Shown one piece after another: positions 55,919 through 64,000 of a stretch of 64,000 nt of DNA. The notes below the pieces were generated by a model. That model had not been told where the DNA came from. It made no database searches and saw nothing but the letters and a program-made list of their open reading frames with translations. The stretch covers positions 1 to 64,000 of the forward strand of contig PBMR01000014.1 of the NCBI GenBank assembly GCA_002722735.1, given 5' to 3'. The translations under genes were made by a program, and so were the position numbers. Source of the DNA: Methanobacteriota archaeon (lineage in GTDB: Archaea; Thermoplasmatota; Poseidoniia; Poseidoniales; Thalassarchaeaceae). Numbering within the stretch: position 1 is the first letter of the stretch; every line of letters begins with the position of its first letter.

Positions 55919-56580
55919 TCGGACACCTCTGCTTCTGCATTTTCCCAGAGGTGAGCCTCATGCAAAAACTCCTCGCCCGCATCGAAAGCACGTAATCCAC
56001 TCTCCCAGCGTTTGCTGGAGAGTTGTTCGCTAACCCCCTCACGCAATTCCTGTACGGACAGGCCAAGCATCTCATTGCCTGCTGCCCATCCAAGGAGGGC
56101 CATACCGGGATCAGTTCTGAGCACCACGTCCCATTCGTTTCCCGGGAGGGCGAGAAGGTGCAGTGTGGGGCAGAAACCCCTCAGTTCTGAGATTAGCGCC
56201 CCTCGGCTCGGACTGGGTTGTGCCTGTTCTAGGAATGGTGAGCGAGAACGGCGAAAATCCAAGGAGATGATGGCACCCTTTTCAGCAACAAGCTCTGCTT
56301 GGCGGCATGTTTCCATCAATTCCAGGCCGATTAGGAGTTCGACCGAATGAGGCGGGACATGCGTCGAGGCCTCCGAGCCGGAGCGAATCGAAGCACATAC
56401 CGTCCCTCCCCTCTGTGACATGCCATGCAATTGGCCTAAAGTGACCGAAGAATCACTGGTGTGCAGCACTTCACCGAGCATTCGGGTAAGGGAAATGACA
56501 CCCTGTCCGCCAGTACCTGCGACGAGAATGTTTTGGGGAATTGATGGGGAAATTGCGCCTCCACCTTCCCCTGAACTCAT
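55915..56580 (-). CDS. iorB: Indolepyruvate ferredoxin oxidoreductase beta subunit
   Basis: The 221-residue gamma-domain type subunit of 2-oxoacid oxidoreductases. NILVAGTGGQGVISLTRMLGEVL is the signature, followed by HGMSQRGGTVCASIRSG. It pairs with IorA to convert indolepyruvate and CoA into indoleacetyl-CoA, CO2 and reduced carrier. The ATG overlaps the iorA stop as ATGA. Phenylpyruvate and hydroxyphenylpyruvate may also be used by such enzymes; the operon favours indolepyruvate. Confidence 0.92.
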   Translation of the reverse strand: MSSGEGGGAISPSIPQNILVAGTGGQGVISLTRMLGEVLHTSDSSVTLGQLHGMSQRGGTVCASIRSGSEASTHVPPHSVELLIGLELMETCRQAELVAEKGAIISLDFRRSRSPFLEQAQPSPSRGALISELRGFCPTLHLLALPGNEWDVVLRTDPGMALLGWAAGNEMLGLSVQELREGVSEQLSSKRWESGLRAFDAGEEFLHEAHLWENAEAEVSE

Positions 56581-59500
56581 CTTGTGACCTCCACGATGGC
56601 CCCATTAGGACATAGATCGGCGCAGACGCGACAACCAGTACAAAGATCCTCAATGATGTGAGCACTCCCATTTACTTCCTCGATAGCCGGGCAATCGAGA
56701 ATTTCCAGACAAGCCGAGCAGTTTGCGCAGGAGGAGCAGAAGTGGCAAGCATGGGCGGCGGCCATTAGTGTCACTGAATCAAGCTCAGCGGGGTATTGGT
56801 GCGCGGGGGTATGAACTTCAACAGTGGAATGTTGCCTCCCACGATCATCTGGTTCGCCTAGTGCGTCCACGCTGCCGTTCGAGTGTAGGACTGGGCCTTC
56901 AGAGTCGAGGAAATCGAGTTGAATCAATGGCTCATCCACTACTCCGCTGGTGGATAGCAGCCTATCCAGGCCGGCAGCTGCCCTTCGACCACTGGCCAAT
57001 GCCTCGACTACGGTGCGTGGTCCGCCACAAAGATCGCCAGCAACGAAGAGGCGATCGCTTCCTGTTGCCGACGAACTGCTTACATGGCCATCACTGTGAT
57101 TGCAAACCAATGATCCATCAGAATTAACCGCCAGGCCCAGATTTTCCAATTCTGATGGTAAATCGAAACTTTGCCCAATTGCAAAGAACAGCCGATTGCA
57201 CTGCAGTTGCTTAGGTGATTGTGTGCCCTCGACTAGGGAAGAGTCTGCAAGGTAAAGGGTGTGCAACTCATCAGCGTCCGTTGAAACGCGTTCAACGATC
57301 GAACCACTGATGAATTCCAATCCATCACCCATCGCAATCTCAATTTCTTCACTAGCCGCCGGCATGTCCTCGCGTCGGCGACGATAGACGAGCGTCGTGC
57401 TCCTCGCACCACCCAGTTGACTGCTACGAACAGCATCGATGGCAGCATCGCCGCCACCGACGACCACGACATCAAGCCCCTCGAGACTCTCCAGTTGCTG
57501 CTCCCCACGAGCTAGTCGGCGCAAGAGTTCGAGAGCGGATTCGATTCCTGCAGCGGGCAGCCCCTCGATATCGGGCACCATGCCCTTACTGGCACCCAGT
57601 GCGAGGATTACTCCCGCATTCTTTGTGAGCAGGTCGCTCAGGCTCGTATCGACTCCCAATTGTGAGCCACCATGGAAGGCGATTCCGAGGTCAAGCACCC
57701 GCTTAATCTCCATCTCCAGCTTATCACGAGGCAGTCGAGCAGGGGGGATGGCGTGAGCCAACAACCCTCCCGCCCTCTCATCCCGATCATGTAGGTTGAC
57801 CCGGTAGCCAGCTGCGGCTAGGTCGTGTGCTGCCGCCAAGCCGGCCGGCCCAGCCCCAATGACTGCGACGGAGACCCCATTCGAATCTACGGGAGTGAGG
57901 GGGGGCAATCCACCATCGCGCGCTATTACGGAATCGACAGTCAGTCGCTTTATCTGATTGATAGGAATGCTTCCATCAGCACTCCCCGCCTTCACACATA
58001 CGGTCTCGCACGGATGATGACAGACGTGTGAGAGGACGGCAGGAAATGGCGTTCGCTGGTGGATGGTGGCCAATGATCCATCAAAATCCCCTGCTGCGGC
58101 CAATCCAACATACCCCTGGATGCAGATGTTGAGGGGACAGGCTGTTGCACAAGGTGTCTGGTCTGGAATGGTGAGCAGATCCTCCGTTGGGGGCGGGGAC
58201 TCTTGGCGTCGGCGCACTAACTCTTGTTCGTATGGAACTCGAATGTCTACGCCGCAGTGTAGATTCGATGCGCAGGAATGAGCACAGTGGCGGCAACGCC
58301 CGGAATCGACTTGGAAGAGGGGCAAGGGGGAGCTATTCATTCGGTTTTCATAGATAGGACATGGATCAGTAGCCACGAGCACGGTGGGTCCGCTGCTAGA
58401 CCAAGCGTTACGGAAGGCAGCAGCCATCGCAGGAAGATTCAGAGCCTCGACCACTTCGACCTGTGCCACCCCGAGTGCACGACAAACATCAGCGATGTTC
58501 TGCTCTTGGCTCAATCCGGTGACTAGGGGGATCGGCTCCTCCATGACATCATCGGCACTGACCAAGTCCTGAGTACCCTTCTCGCCCGAAAGTCCCCCTT
58601 CACTGGTCGGGCTGGGTTGGAAACCAGTCATTGCAGTAGTCCGATTATCCAGCACAACCACGAGCACGTCATCATTCTGTTCGACGATGTTGGCCAAGCC
58701 TGGCATTCCTGCATGGTAGAAGGTCGAATCTCCGACGAAGGCGACAGTACGCTCTCCGGTCAACCTACTCACAACCGAAGCCTGACTGAGGCTACTGCCC
58801 ATGGAGAGCACACTCTGAGCAGCATCGAAAGGCGGCCCGTAGCCCAAGGTGTAACAGCCGATGTCATTGAAGCAGAGCGGTTTGGGTCCGAGAATCATGC
58901 GCATGGCAAGATAGCTTCCCCGATGAGGACATCCGGCACACAAGATTGGGGGCCGCATTGGCACTTCCAGTTTCCCAGAATTGTGAGTGATGGCACCATT
59001 TTGGGGATCACTCGCCCTGCCGTTGCCCTCAGAACCAATCTTATTCGGCGAGAAATAGCGATCCAAGGTAGCGACAAGTGTGGGAGCATCGAGCTCACCA
59101 TGGGAGGGAAGCCAGCCATCGAGCATTCCATGAATCTCCCCCTCCCATCCATGTATCTGGGCCAACAGTCGCACCTCCTCCTCGAGAAATGGGGACCCCT
59201 CCTCGACTACCAGTAGTTTTGACGAACCAGCCAATAGGTCGAGAACAGGTGCGTCGGGGAAGGGATGAACCACCCCCAGCGTTAGCAGTACTATGGGCGG
59301 TAGTTGCCGATTTTGGGATAATTGCTCCAGATTATCTCGCAATAACCATGCAGGTGCACCGCTAGAGATGAGCAATAGTGGCTCCTCTCCTTCGGTTTGG
59401 GATTGCGGACTCCAGGTTCGAGCGAATGAAGGCCTCTCAGCCCATTCTTGGGCCGTCGCGAGCCGCCCCTCGATTTCGCCTCGCATACGTCGAGCATTGC

Positions 59501-60131
59501 TCGGCAGGGGGCATAGGCGAGAAGCCTCGCGCGGAAAGTCTGCAGGTGCACCACTTTTCCGAGGGGGATCTATGCGAACCGGTGCGCGCGCATGACAGAT
59601 GCGAGTGGTGACGCGCATGAGGACGGGTAGGTTGCAAGCTTCTGAGAGCGCGAATGCATCGCGCGCCATATCATGAGCAGCCTGCGGGGTATCGGGGTCA
59701 ATACAAGGCATATGCCACGCCTTTGCTAATTGGCGCTGGTCCTGCTCGTTCGGCGAGGTGTGGCAACCGGGGTCACCCGCGCTGACTATGAGCAGCCCGG
59801 CACCAACTCCGACATACGGCATCGTGGCAGCGGGATCGGCTGCCACATTGAGTCCCAGATGCTTCATGCTGGTGATGCTGCGCACACCTGATAGAGCAGC
59901 GGCGTGGGCTACCTCAAGGGCGATTTTCTCGTTTACACTGTATTCTTGAACTACCTCACCGCTCTGAGCGATGGCAGCGAATCCGTCCCCAATCTCACTA
60001 GCGGGGGTACCGGGATAACCACTTGCGAATCCCACCCCCGCGGCTCGTGCCCCGGCAACAATCGCTTCATTCCCAAGCAGCAAGCGGGCAGGTGGAATTT
60101 GTTCTGAGGTGCTGTGACTATCCGAATCCAA
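56577..60131 (-). CDS. iorA: Indolepyruvate oxidoreductase alpha subunit fused with GltD-like NAD(P) module
   Basis: An 1184-residue chimera. Residues about 1-600 are IorA: LLLGNEAIVAGARAAGVGFA, CAGCPHRGSYLAM (about 398) and the TPP domain GDSTFYHAGMPGLANIV. Residues about 610-625 hold an extra Cys/His set (CRHCAHSCASNLHCG). Residues about 655-1090 are GltD-like: Fe-S motif CATACPLNICIQGY, FAD site VIGAGPAGLAAAHDL (about 754) and NAD(P) site VVVVGGGDAAIDA (about 890). The C-terminal ferredoxin domain of IorA (CHFCSSCANCSACLEI, CTGCRVCADLCPNGA) comes last, so the GltD part is inserted. Electrons could reach both ferredoxin and NAD(P). The TTG start follows GAGGTGAGA, 8 nt after the HAD/ECH gene. 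Confidence 0.93.
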   Translation of the reverse strand: MDSDSHSTSEQIPPARLLLGNEAIVAGARAAGVGFASGYPGTPASEIGDGFAAIAQSGEVVQEYSVNEKIALEVAHAAALSGVRSITSMKHLGLNVAADPAATMPYVGVGAGLLIVSAGDPGCHTSPNEQDQRQLAKAWHMPCIDPDTPQAAHDMARDAFALSEACNLPVLMRVTTRICHARAPVRIDPPRKSGAPADFPREASRLCPLPSNARRMRGEIEGRLATAQEWAERPSFARTWSPQSQTEGEEPLLLISSGAPAWLLRDNLEQLSQNRQLPPIVLLTLGVVHPFPDAPVLDLLAGSSKLLVVEEGSPFLEEEVRLLAQIHGWEGEIHGMLDGWLPSHGELDAPTLVATLDRYFSPNKIGSEGNGRASDPQNGAITHNSGKLEVPMRPPILCAGCPHRGSYLAMRMILGPKPLCFNDIGCYTLGYGPPFDAAQSVLSMGSSLSQASVVSRLTGERTVAFVGDSTFYHAGMPGLANIVEQNDDVLVVVLDNRTTAMTGFQPSPTSEGGLSGEKGTQDLVSADDVMEEPIPLVTGLSQEQNIADVCRALGVAQVEVVEALNLPAMAAAFRNAWSSSGPTVLVATDPCPIYENRMNSSPLPLFQVDSGRCRHCAHSCASNLHCGVDIRVPYEQELVRRRQESPPPTEDLLTIPDQTPCATACPLNICIQGYVGLAAAGDFDGSLATIHQRTPFPAVLSHVCHHPCETVCVKAGSADGSIPINQIKRLTVDSVIARDGGLPPLTPVDSNGVSVAVIGAGPAGLAAAHDLAAAGYRVNLHDRDERAGGLLAHAIPPARLPRDKLEMEIKRVLDLGIAFHGGSQLGVDTSLSDLLTKNAGVILALGASKGMVPDIEGLPAAGIESALELLRRLARGEQQLESLEGLDVVVVGGGDAAIDAVRSSQLGGARSTTLVYRRRREDMPAASEEIEIAMGDGLEFISGSIVERVSTDADELHTLYLADSSLVEGTQSPKQLQCNRLFFAIGQSFDLPSELENLGLAVNSDGSLVCNHSDGHVSSSSATGSDRLFVAGDLCGGPRTVVEALASGRRAAAGLDRLLSTSGVVDEPLIQLDFLDSEGPVLHSNGSVDALGEPDDRGRQHSTVEVHTPAHQYPAELDSVTLMAAAHACHFCSSCANCSACLEILDCPAIEEVNGSAHIIEDLCTGCRVCADLCPNGAIVEVTR

Positions 60132-60140
60132 TCTCTCACC

Positions 60141-62153
60141 TCATTTATGGCAGAACTCAGCTGGGCTGCGTGGGCCGTGCTGGAGGAAGTTCTCTAGCCC
60201 AATGTGCATGTCTTCTGTCTCATAGCAATCTCCGAAGGCACTAACTTCCAATTCCAATCCCTCTGCCAAGGACATCTTCCACCCATCCTCGACCGTACGA
60301 ACCAGAATCTTGTCGATCAGACGACTACGGTGCCCGATGTCAATCTCTACATCGAAAGCTGTTGGCTGTTGTGGTTCGGTGGGTAGGTGATTGGCTCGAG
60401 TCTTCTGCCCCAATAGTGCCTCAAGATGAGTGAAGGCGGAGGGGAGGAACGGCTGCTCGACGAGCCCATCGACGAGCCCCGATGCCAACGCGTCTTCTGC
60501 GCTCATAACACGCCCTGTTCTCATCATCTCCAGCGCTGGCCCCAGTCCGATGAGTCGTGGTAGCCTCTGGGTGCCGCCTGCCCCGGGAATGATGCCTAGG
60601 TTGGTCTCGGGCGCTGCAGCAAGAAGCGGGAGCCCAACAGGAGCGAGTCGTGCAGTGCAGGCAAGAGCAAGTTCCAAGCCACCACCAAAAGCCAGACCGT
60701 TGAGAAGCGCCACGACTGGTTTGGGACCGGATGCTATTGCATGGAAGGCCGCTTGTGTGCGCCTGCTGATTGCTTCGGCCCCCTCCCTGCTTTCTAACCC
60801 GGCCAGCATGTCGATATCTGCTCCGCTGACGAAGGCCTTGGTACCAAATCCGGTCAGTACCACTGCACGAACCAATGGGTCGGTCTGAGCGGTATTGAGC
60901 GCCTTCTCCAGTTGTTCTAGGACCAACTCATTCAGCGCATTAAGCTGCAGTGGCCGCCGGATGGTGATGATGGCGAATTCGCCTTCACATCGTGAATGCA
61001 CGTAGCTGGGCGGAGGAGCGGTTCCAGAAGCGATCCATTCGCGAATGCATCTCGCGCGTGGCAAATCAGGCCAACGGTTCTCCGCCAGCCTCATAGCCTG
61101 CTCGACACCATCGGCACTGAGTCGACGGAATATTGTCTGAGGCGAATCGATGACTAACGCAATCTCGATTCCAGATTCAAGATCAGAGGCTGAGAGAACC
61201 CCCGCATCGATAATCTCGCCGCATAGAGCTAGATACGCACCATGGAAGAGGGGCAGCACTGCATCACGTTGCTTAGCAGACAAATCGACGGTTTCACCTC
61301 GTTTGGCAGTGTCCCACCTCTCTCCGCTGGCAACCATCTGGTCAAGCAGGGCCGGTGGCTTGTACCAAGGGGAGATCTCAGAACCCATTCTTGCCAATCC
61401 CTTGGCTGTGATCGGGTTTCCTCCAGTCAGATTCATTGCTGTGAACGGGCCGACTACCAACCCAAGAGCCTCACAGGCCAGTCGGTCAACCTGACGCGGC
61501 TCCCCCATTCCCGAAGCGACTAGTTCAGTCGCCACCTGCACCAAGCCCTCAAAGATTGGATCGATGGCATACCCATAGCGACTATTGACCCTGAAGGGCA
61601 CCTTACCTATCGTTTCGTACATCGACAAAAGACGCTGCAAGGCCTCTTCGGCAAAGTTGGGATGAGGTACGAGTTCCACTACTCGATTACGCTCTGCAGG
61701 GAAGAAGTAGTGGATGACAAGACATCTCTCAGGATGCGGGGTTGCTGAGAAAATCTCCTCAGGAGTGAGGTGTGATGAATTGCTGGCTAGGACTGCATTG
61801 GGTGAGAGCAGTTCACCCAGTCGAACCATTATCTGGTGCTTGATACCCACTTCCTCGGTGGCCGCTTCGATAACCAAATCGGCACCAGCGAGTTCAGTGA
61901 CATCTTCGGTGAAGTGCAGGGATGCAAGCATCTTGTCGACCGCTGCTTGGCGAAAGGCCCCGCTCTTGACCCCCATGTCCAACTTCCGCTCGATCTTCTC
62001 TCGGCCGCGTTCCAGTGCCGAAGCATCGATGTCCTGCACGATGACCCGGCTGCTTTGATCGACTAGGGCCTTGGCGAAATGCAATGCAATATCGGGGCCA
62101 ATCTGCCCACTACCAACCACCCCAACAGTACCTAACCACTTCGTCGGATGCAT
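60141..62153 (-). CDS. 3-hydroxyacyl-CoA dehydrogenase/enoyl-CoA hydratase fusion
   Basis: A 670-residue bifunctional beta-oxidation protein, first gene of the minus-strand operon. Residues 1-380 are the NAD-dependent dehydrogenase: VGVVGSGQIGPDIALHFAK and ASNSSHLTPEEIF, with IHYFFPA holding the catalytic His region. Residues about 385-640 are the hydratase: GLAFGGGLELALACT and PETNLGIIPGAGGTQRLPR carry both catalytic Glu residues. Dehydrogenase-first order is the usual archaeal arrangement. In this pathway it would hydrate 2-aminocinnamoyl-CoA and oxidise the product before thiolysis. Confidence 0.92.
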   Translation of the reverse strand: MHPTKWLGTVGVVGSGQIGPDIALHFAKALVDQSSRVIVQDIDASALERGREKIERKLDMGVKSGAFRQAAVDKMLASLHFTEDVTELAGADLVIEAATEEVGIKHQIMVRLGELLSPNAVLASNSSHLTPEEIFSATPHPERCLVIHYFFPAERNRVVELVPHPNFAEEALQRLLSMYETIGKVPFRVNSRYGYAIDPIFEGLVQVATELVASGMGEPRQVDRLACEALGLVVGPFTAMNLTGGNPITAKGLARMGSEISPWYKPPALLDQMVASGERWDTAKRGETVDLSAKQRDAVLPLFHGAYLALCGEIIDAGVLSASDLESGIEIALVIDSPQTIFRRLSADGVEQAMRLAENRWPDLPRARCIREWIASGTAPPPSYVHSRCEGEFAIITIRRPLQLNALNELVLEQLEKALNTAQTDPLVRAVVLTGFGTKAFVSGADIDMLAGLESREGAEAISRRTQAAFHAIASGPKPVVALLNGLAFGGGLELALACTARLAPVGLPLLAAAPETNLGIIPGAGGTQRLPRLIGLGPALEMMRTGRVMSAEDALASGLVDGLVEQPFLPSAFTHLEALLGQKTRANHLPTEPQQPTAFDVEIDIGHRSRLIDKILVRTVEDGWKMSLAEGLELEVSAFGDCYETEDMHIGLENFLQHGPRSPAEFCHK

Positions 62154-62489
62154 TTTTCGACCTCATTTCCGTCTTCGATTAGTCATGAGCAGGGTCTTGG
62201 AGCAATATTGGAAGGTTCACATGCCGTATCTCTTCGGTGCGGCCAACGACCAACATCTCACCGATTGTGTACGTACTGAATTTCCATATTAACTCATCTG
62301 GCCCACCTCCTGATGGTCTTCGAGGGCAGGGCCACCCTCTCAAACGCCAGTTGAGATTTGAAGGGGCCTAGTTGGGAAATACTGAGGCGGCACCGTGTTG
62401 ATCTGATATCGGTGAACTAAGTTCAATAGGGGGTGAATGGGAATGTTATCTAAGGGGCGTGCGCCTCACTGACCACGAACGGTGGAACG
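62154..62489. other. Divergent intergenic control region, no gene seen
   Basis: 336 nt between the first gene of the minus-strand operon and ridA. I see no ORF or RNA gene. AT-rich TATA-like stretches occur near 62200-62210 and 62281-62292. It does not contain the CGAACATGT operator found before nar and bzd. A different palindrome lies at 62413-62425. Confidence 0.5.
62413..62425. promoter_or_regulatory. Palindrome TGAACTAAGTTCA, possible operator of ridA
   Basis: TGAACT and AGTTCA pair perfectly around one base, about 65 nt before the ridA ATG. The GAAC/GTTC arms resemble those of the CGAACATGTTCG element but with one extra central base. It could bind a related regulator. Confidence 0.4.
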
Positions 62490-62942
62490 ATGGACAGCGG
62501 TGGTGAGCAGTCGATGCCAGACGGGGACGGAGAATTCTGCGAAGTGGTCAATCCCAAATCTTGGCCCCGGCCACGCGGATATTCCAATGGGATCCTCTGC
62601 CCTTCCGGTGGACGCATACTGATGCTCGCCGGGCAAGTCGGATGGGATTCCAGTGAGAAAATGGTAGTAGGGGGCTTCGTGGCACAGTTCCACCAAGCAC
62701 TGCTGAATATCCGCAGCATCGTAGAAGCAGCGGGGGGGGAGGCACACAACGTGGTCCGCATCCTCGGCCTACTCGGTGACAAGCGGGACTATCTGGACAA
62801 TTTGAAGGAGATTGGATCTACGTGGAGGGAAGTCTTCGGAGGCCATTACCCCGCGATGTCCTTCGTTGAAGTCGCCGGTTTCGTTGAAGAGGGCGCACTG
62901 CTTGAACTACAGGCGGATGCGTGGTTACCCTCGGCTGAGTGA
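62490..62942 (+). CDS. RidA/YjgF family protein (enamine/imine deaminase)
   Basis: A 150-residue RidA-like protein. VVNPKSWPRPRGYSNGI, LMLAGQVGWDSSEKMV and AMSFVEVAGFVEEGALLELQADA match the family; HNVVRILGL is the central strand. RidA proteins hydrolyse reactive enamines and imines with release of ammonia. Being divergent from the indoleacetate operon, it might help remove the amino group after reduction of 2-aminobenzoyl-CoA, which gives an enamine; this is a hypothesis. An in-frame ATG at 62514 is also possible. Confidence 0.87.
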   Translation: MDSGGEQSMPDGDGEFCEVVNPKSWPRPRGYSNGILCPSGGRILMLAGQVGWDSSEKMVVGGFVAQFHQALLNIRSIVEAAGGEAHNVVRILGLLGDKRDYLDNLKEIGSTWREVFGGHYPAMSFVEVAGFVEEGALLELQADAWLPSAE

Positions 62943-62966
62943 TTTGTGGAAGCGCATTCGCCGATT

Positions 62967-63296
62967 CTAGTAGTGACCAACCATGGCCCGACATCGCTCG
63001 ATCAGAGCAGGCATTTCGTCAATGACTGAGTCGGCATCCTCAGTGAAGCGTAGAGTCCCCTTTCCTGTTTTCCTCGGTTTGAGTACGGCTGGTAGGATTT
63101 CTGGATGGTAATAGAGTGGTAGGAGGTAGACGCCCACATGACTGCGCTGAATCCTCACAGTGGCGAATGGCCGACCAGCCCCTGTCTCGATTCGCAGGTC
63201 ACCGGGCTCGTCCATGATGACTGGCATCCCGATGGAGGCCTCTTGGATGATAGTGGAGAGTTTGGCCCACAGAAAGAGGAGACTGTCGTTCTTCAT
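62967..63296 (-). CDS. Small DUF1801-like protein
   Basis: A 109-residue protein of unknown function. HVGVYLLPLYYHPEILP and KGTLRFTEDADSVI resemble the core of DUF1801/YdhG-like proteins. ATG 63296 follows GAGAGG and is preferred to the track start at 63329, which adds 11 residues. It is downstream of the HTH_10 regulator on the same strand with a 39-nt gap, so the two may be co-transcribed. Confidence 0.65.
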   Translation of the reverse strand: MKNDSLLFLWAKLSTIIQEASIGMPVIMDEPGDLRIETGAGRPFATVRIQRSHVGVYLLPLYYHPEILPAVLKPRKTGKGTLRFTEDADSVIDEMPALIERCRAMVGHY

Positions 63297-63335
63297 CGCT
63301 TGGCCCTCTCCCCGCCGGGCCATACACACTATTGC

Positions 63336-63995
63336 TCATTGCTTAGGGCTCTGTCTGCGTACGGACTCTGCGAATTCCCCGATAATCTGCTTCTCTATTA
63401 GGTGAATCAATTCGCACATCGTAGATTTCGAGACCCCCGCCAGTACCGCTAGATTAGTCAGTGTGATCCTCCGGGGGGACTCGTAGTATCCATGCTTCAC
63501 AGCAAGATCGAAGACCTCTCTCTGACGCACGGTCAGCAAACGGGATGACGTATCCTTGGACAGGGAGTGAATTCTGTGTGGCAGGCCACTTTCCTTGAGA
63601 TTCCTAACTAGGTTGACCACGTGCTCATGATCAGTCGAGAACTCCCACTCGACCCATCCATCACGAGCATCGAATGGCGTCTGTGGAACCACTTCAGCAT
63701 CGATGAGGGGCCGTAGAAAACCACCTCCACCTTTAGATATAGTAACGGCAAACTCGAACCTGTCAGACTCTTCGGCGAAGTATGTGACCGATTCGATTCC
63801 GGGATGCCCCTCCAAGCTCTCCATGCACGCATCAATGCCATCTCCGCTGACGGTCCCCTGAGCAGACCCCCGCCCCCTTGGCAGGGGCATGTGCTCTCTT
63901 ATCCTGATTGTGACGTTATTGTTCTCTCGGGTGATGTCTCCAGCCCAGTGGCCATCTGGGAGGCGAATGGAAATCAGAAGATGCTGAATATCCAC
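63336..63995 (-). CDS. HTH_10 (bacterio-opsin activator type) transcription regulator
   Basis: A 219-residue regulator. The C-terminal HTH_10 domain (about residues 152-210) has LTVRQREVFDLAVKHGYY, then a helix-turn-helix with LAVLAGVSKSTMCELIHLIEK. The N-terminal 150 residues are a probable ligand-sensing region without a recognised domain. HTH_10 proteins are common in Halobacteria and Thermoplasmatota. The start is GTG 63995 with a GGAG site at the window edge. It sits beyond ridA and could control the aromatic operons, but this is only positional. Confidence 0.88.
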   Translation of the reverse strand: MDIQHLLISIRLPDGHWAGDITRENNNVTIRIREHMPLPRGRGSAQGTVSGDGIDACMESLEGHPGIESVTYFAEESDRFEFAVTISKGGGGFLRPLIDAEVVPQTPFDARDGWVEWEFSTDHEHVVNLVRNLKESGLPHRIHSLSKDTSSRLLTVRQREVFDLAVKHGYYESPRRITLTNLAVLAGVSKSTMCELIHLIEKQIIGEFAESVRRQSPKQ

Positions 63996-64000
63996 TCCGT

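Noticed and set aside
1-64000. CRISPR arrays, insertion sequences or rRNA/tRNA genes
   Set aside because: No regularly spaced direct repeats, transposase motifs or structural RNA signatures were seen on reading.

Overview
The window looks like a piece of an archaeal chromosome, most likely from a Thermoplasmatota lineage related to Poseidoniia (marine group II/III). The evidence is a complete ABCE1/RLI recycling factor, a PriS-like archaeal primase subunit, a short archaeal-type triosephosphate isomerase, an HTH_10 (bacterio-opsin activator type) regulator, a PGF-CTERM-like sorting tail, and secreted lipoproteins carrying calcium-binding Asp-rich repeats. The taxon is an inference; no rRNA gene is present.

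Layout. (1) 0-13 kb is a nitrate respiration block. A divergent pair of secreted choice-of-anchor V (Reeler-like) proteins flanks a shared control region. On the left is an RIC/YtfE-type di-iron repair protein. On the right is a probable operon: anchor-V protein, narG, narH, narJ, narI, two NarK-type transporters and a hemerythrin-domain protein. (2) 13-32 kb holds ordinary chromosomal genes: cupin, secreted PLC-like lipoprotein, PPK2, tpiA, priS, zinc-finger membrane protein, superfamily II helicase, sugar nucleotidyltransferase, sucCD, two squalene/phytoene synthases, ABCE1, grpE, a Rieske oxygenase and a pectinacetylesterase-like lipoprotein. (3) 32-42 kb, plus strand, is an anaerobic benzoyl-CoA operon: a four-subunit ATP-dependent benzoyl-CoA reductase (bzdNOPQ-like), a small unknown protein, dienoyl-CoA hydratase (dch), hydroxy-enoyl-CoA dehydrogenase (had), a hemerythrin, the ring-opening hydrolase (oah), an SDR and a thiolase. 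(4) 62-42 kb, minus strand, is an eleven-gene operon matching, step for step, the anaerobic indoleacetate (Iaa) pathway known from denitrifying betaproteobacteria. It starts from indolepyruvate: HAD/ECH fusion, IorA fused to a GltD-like module, IorB, hydantoinase A and B, acyl-CoA dehydrogenase, thiolase, B12-dependent mutase, two-gene molybdenum hydroxylase and class III CoA-transferase. (5) 62-64 kb has a RidA protein, a small DUF1801-like protein and an HTH_10 regulator.

How it fits together (inference). Indolepyruvate from tryptophan would be oxidised to indoleacetyl-CoA, hydroxylated at C2, ring-opened by ATP-dependent hydrolysis, rearranged by the cobalamin mutase, oxidatively decarboxylated and beta-oxidised to 2-aminobenzoyl-CoA. 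That compound would feed the benzoyl-CoA reductase and the dch/had/oah branch to a pimelyl-type acyl-CoA, then thiolysis. Electrons would go to nitrate through NarGHI. A palindromic motif (core CGAACATGT) occurs twice before the nitrate operon and twice before the benzoyl-CoA operon, suggesting one regulator ties the two together. A complete indole/benzoyl-CoA pathway beside a nitrate reductase in such an archaeon is the main discovery candidate.
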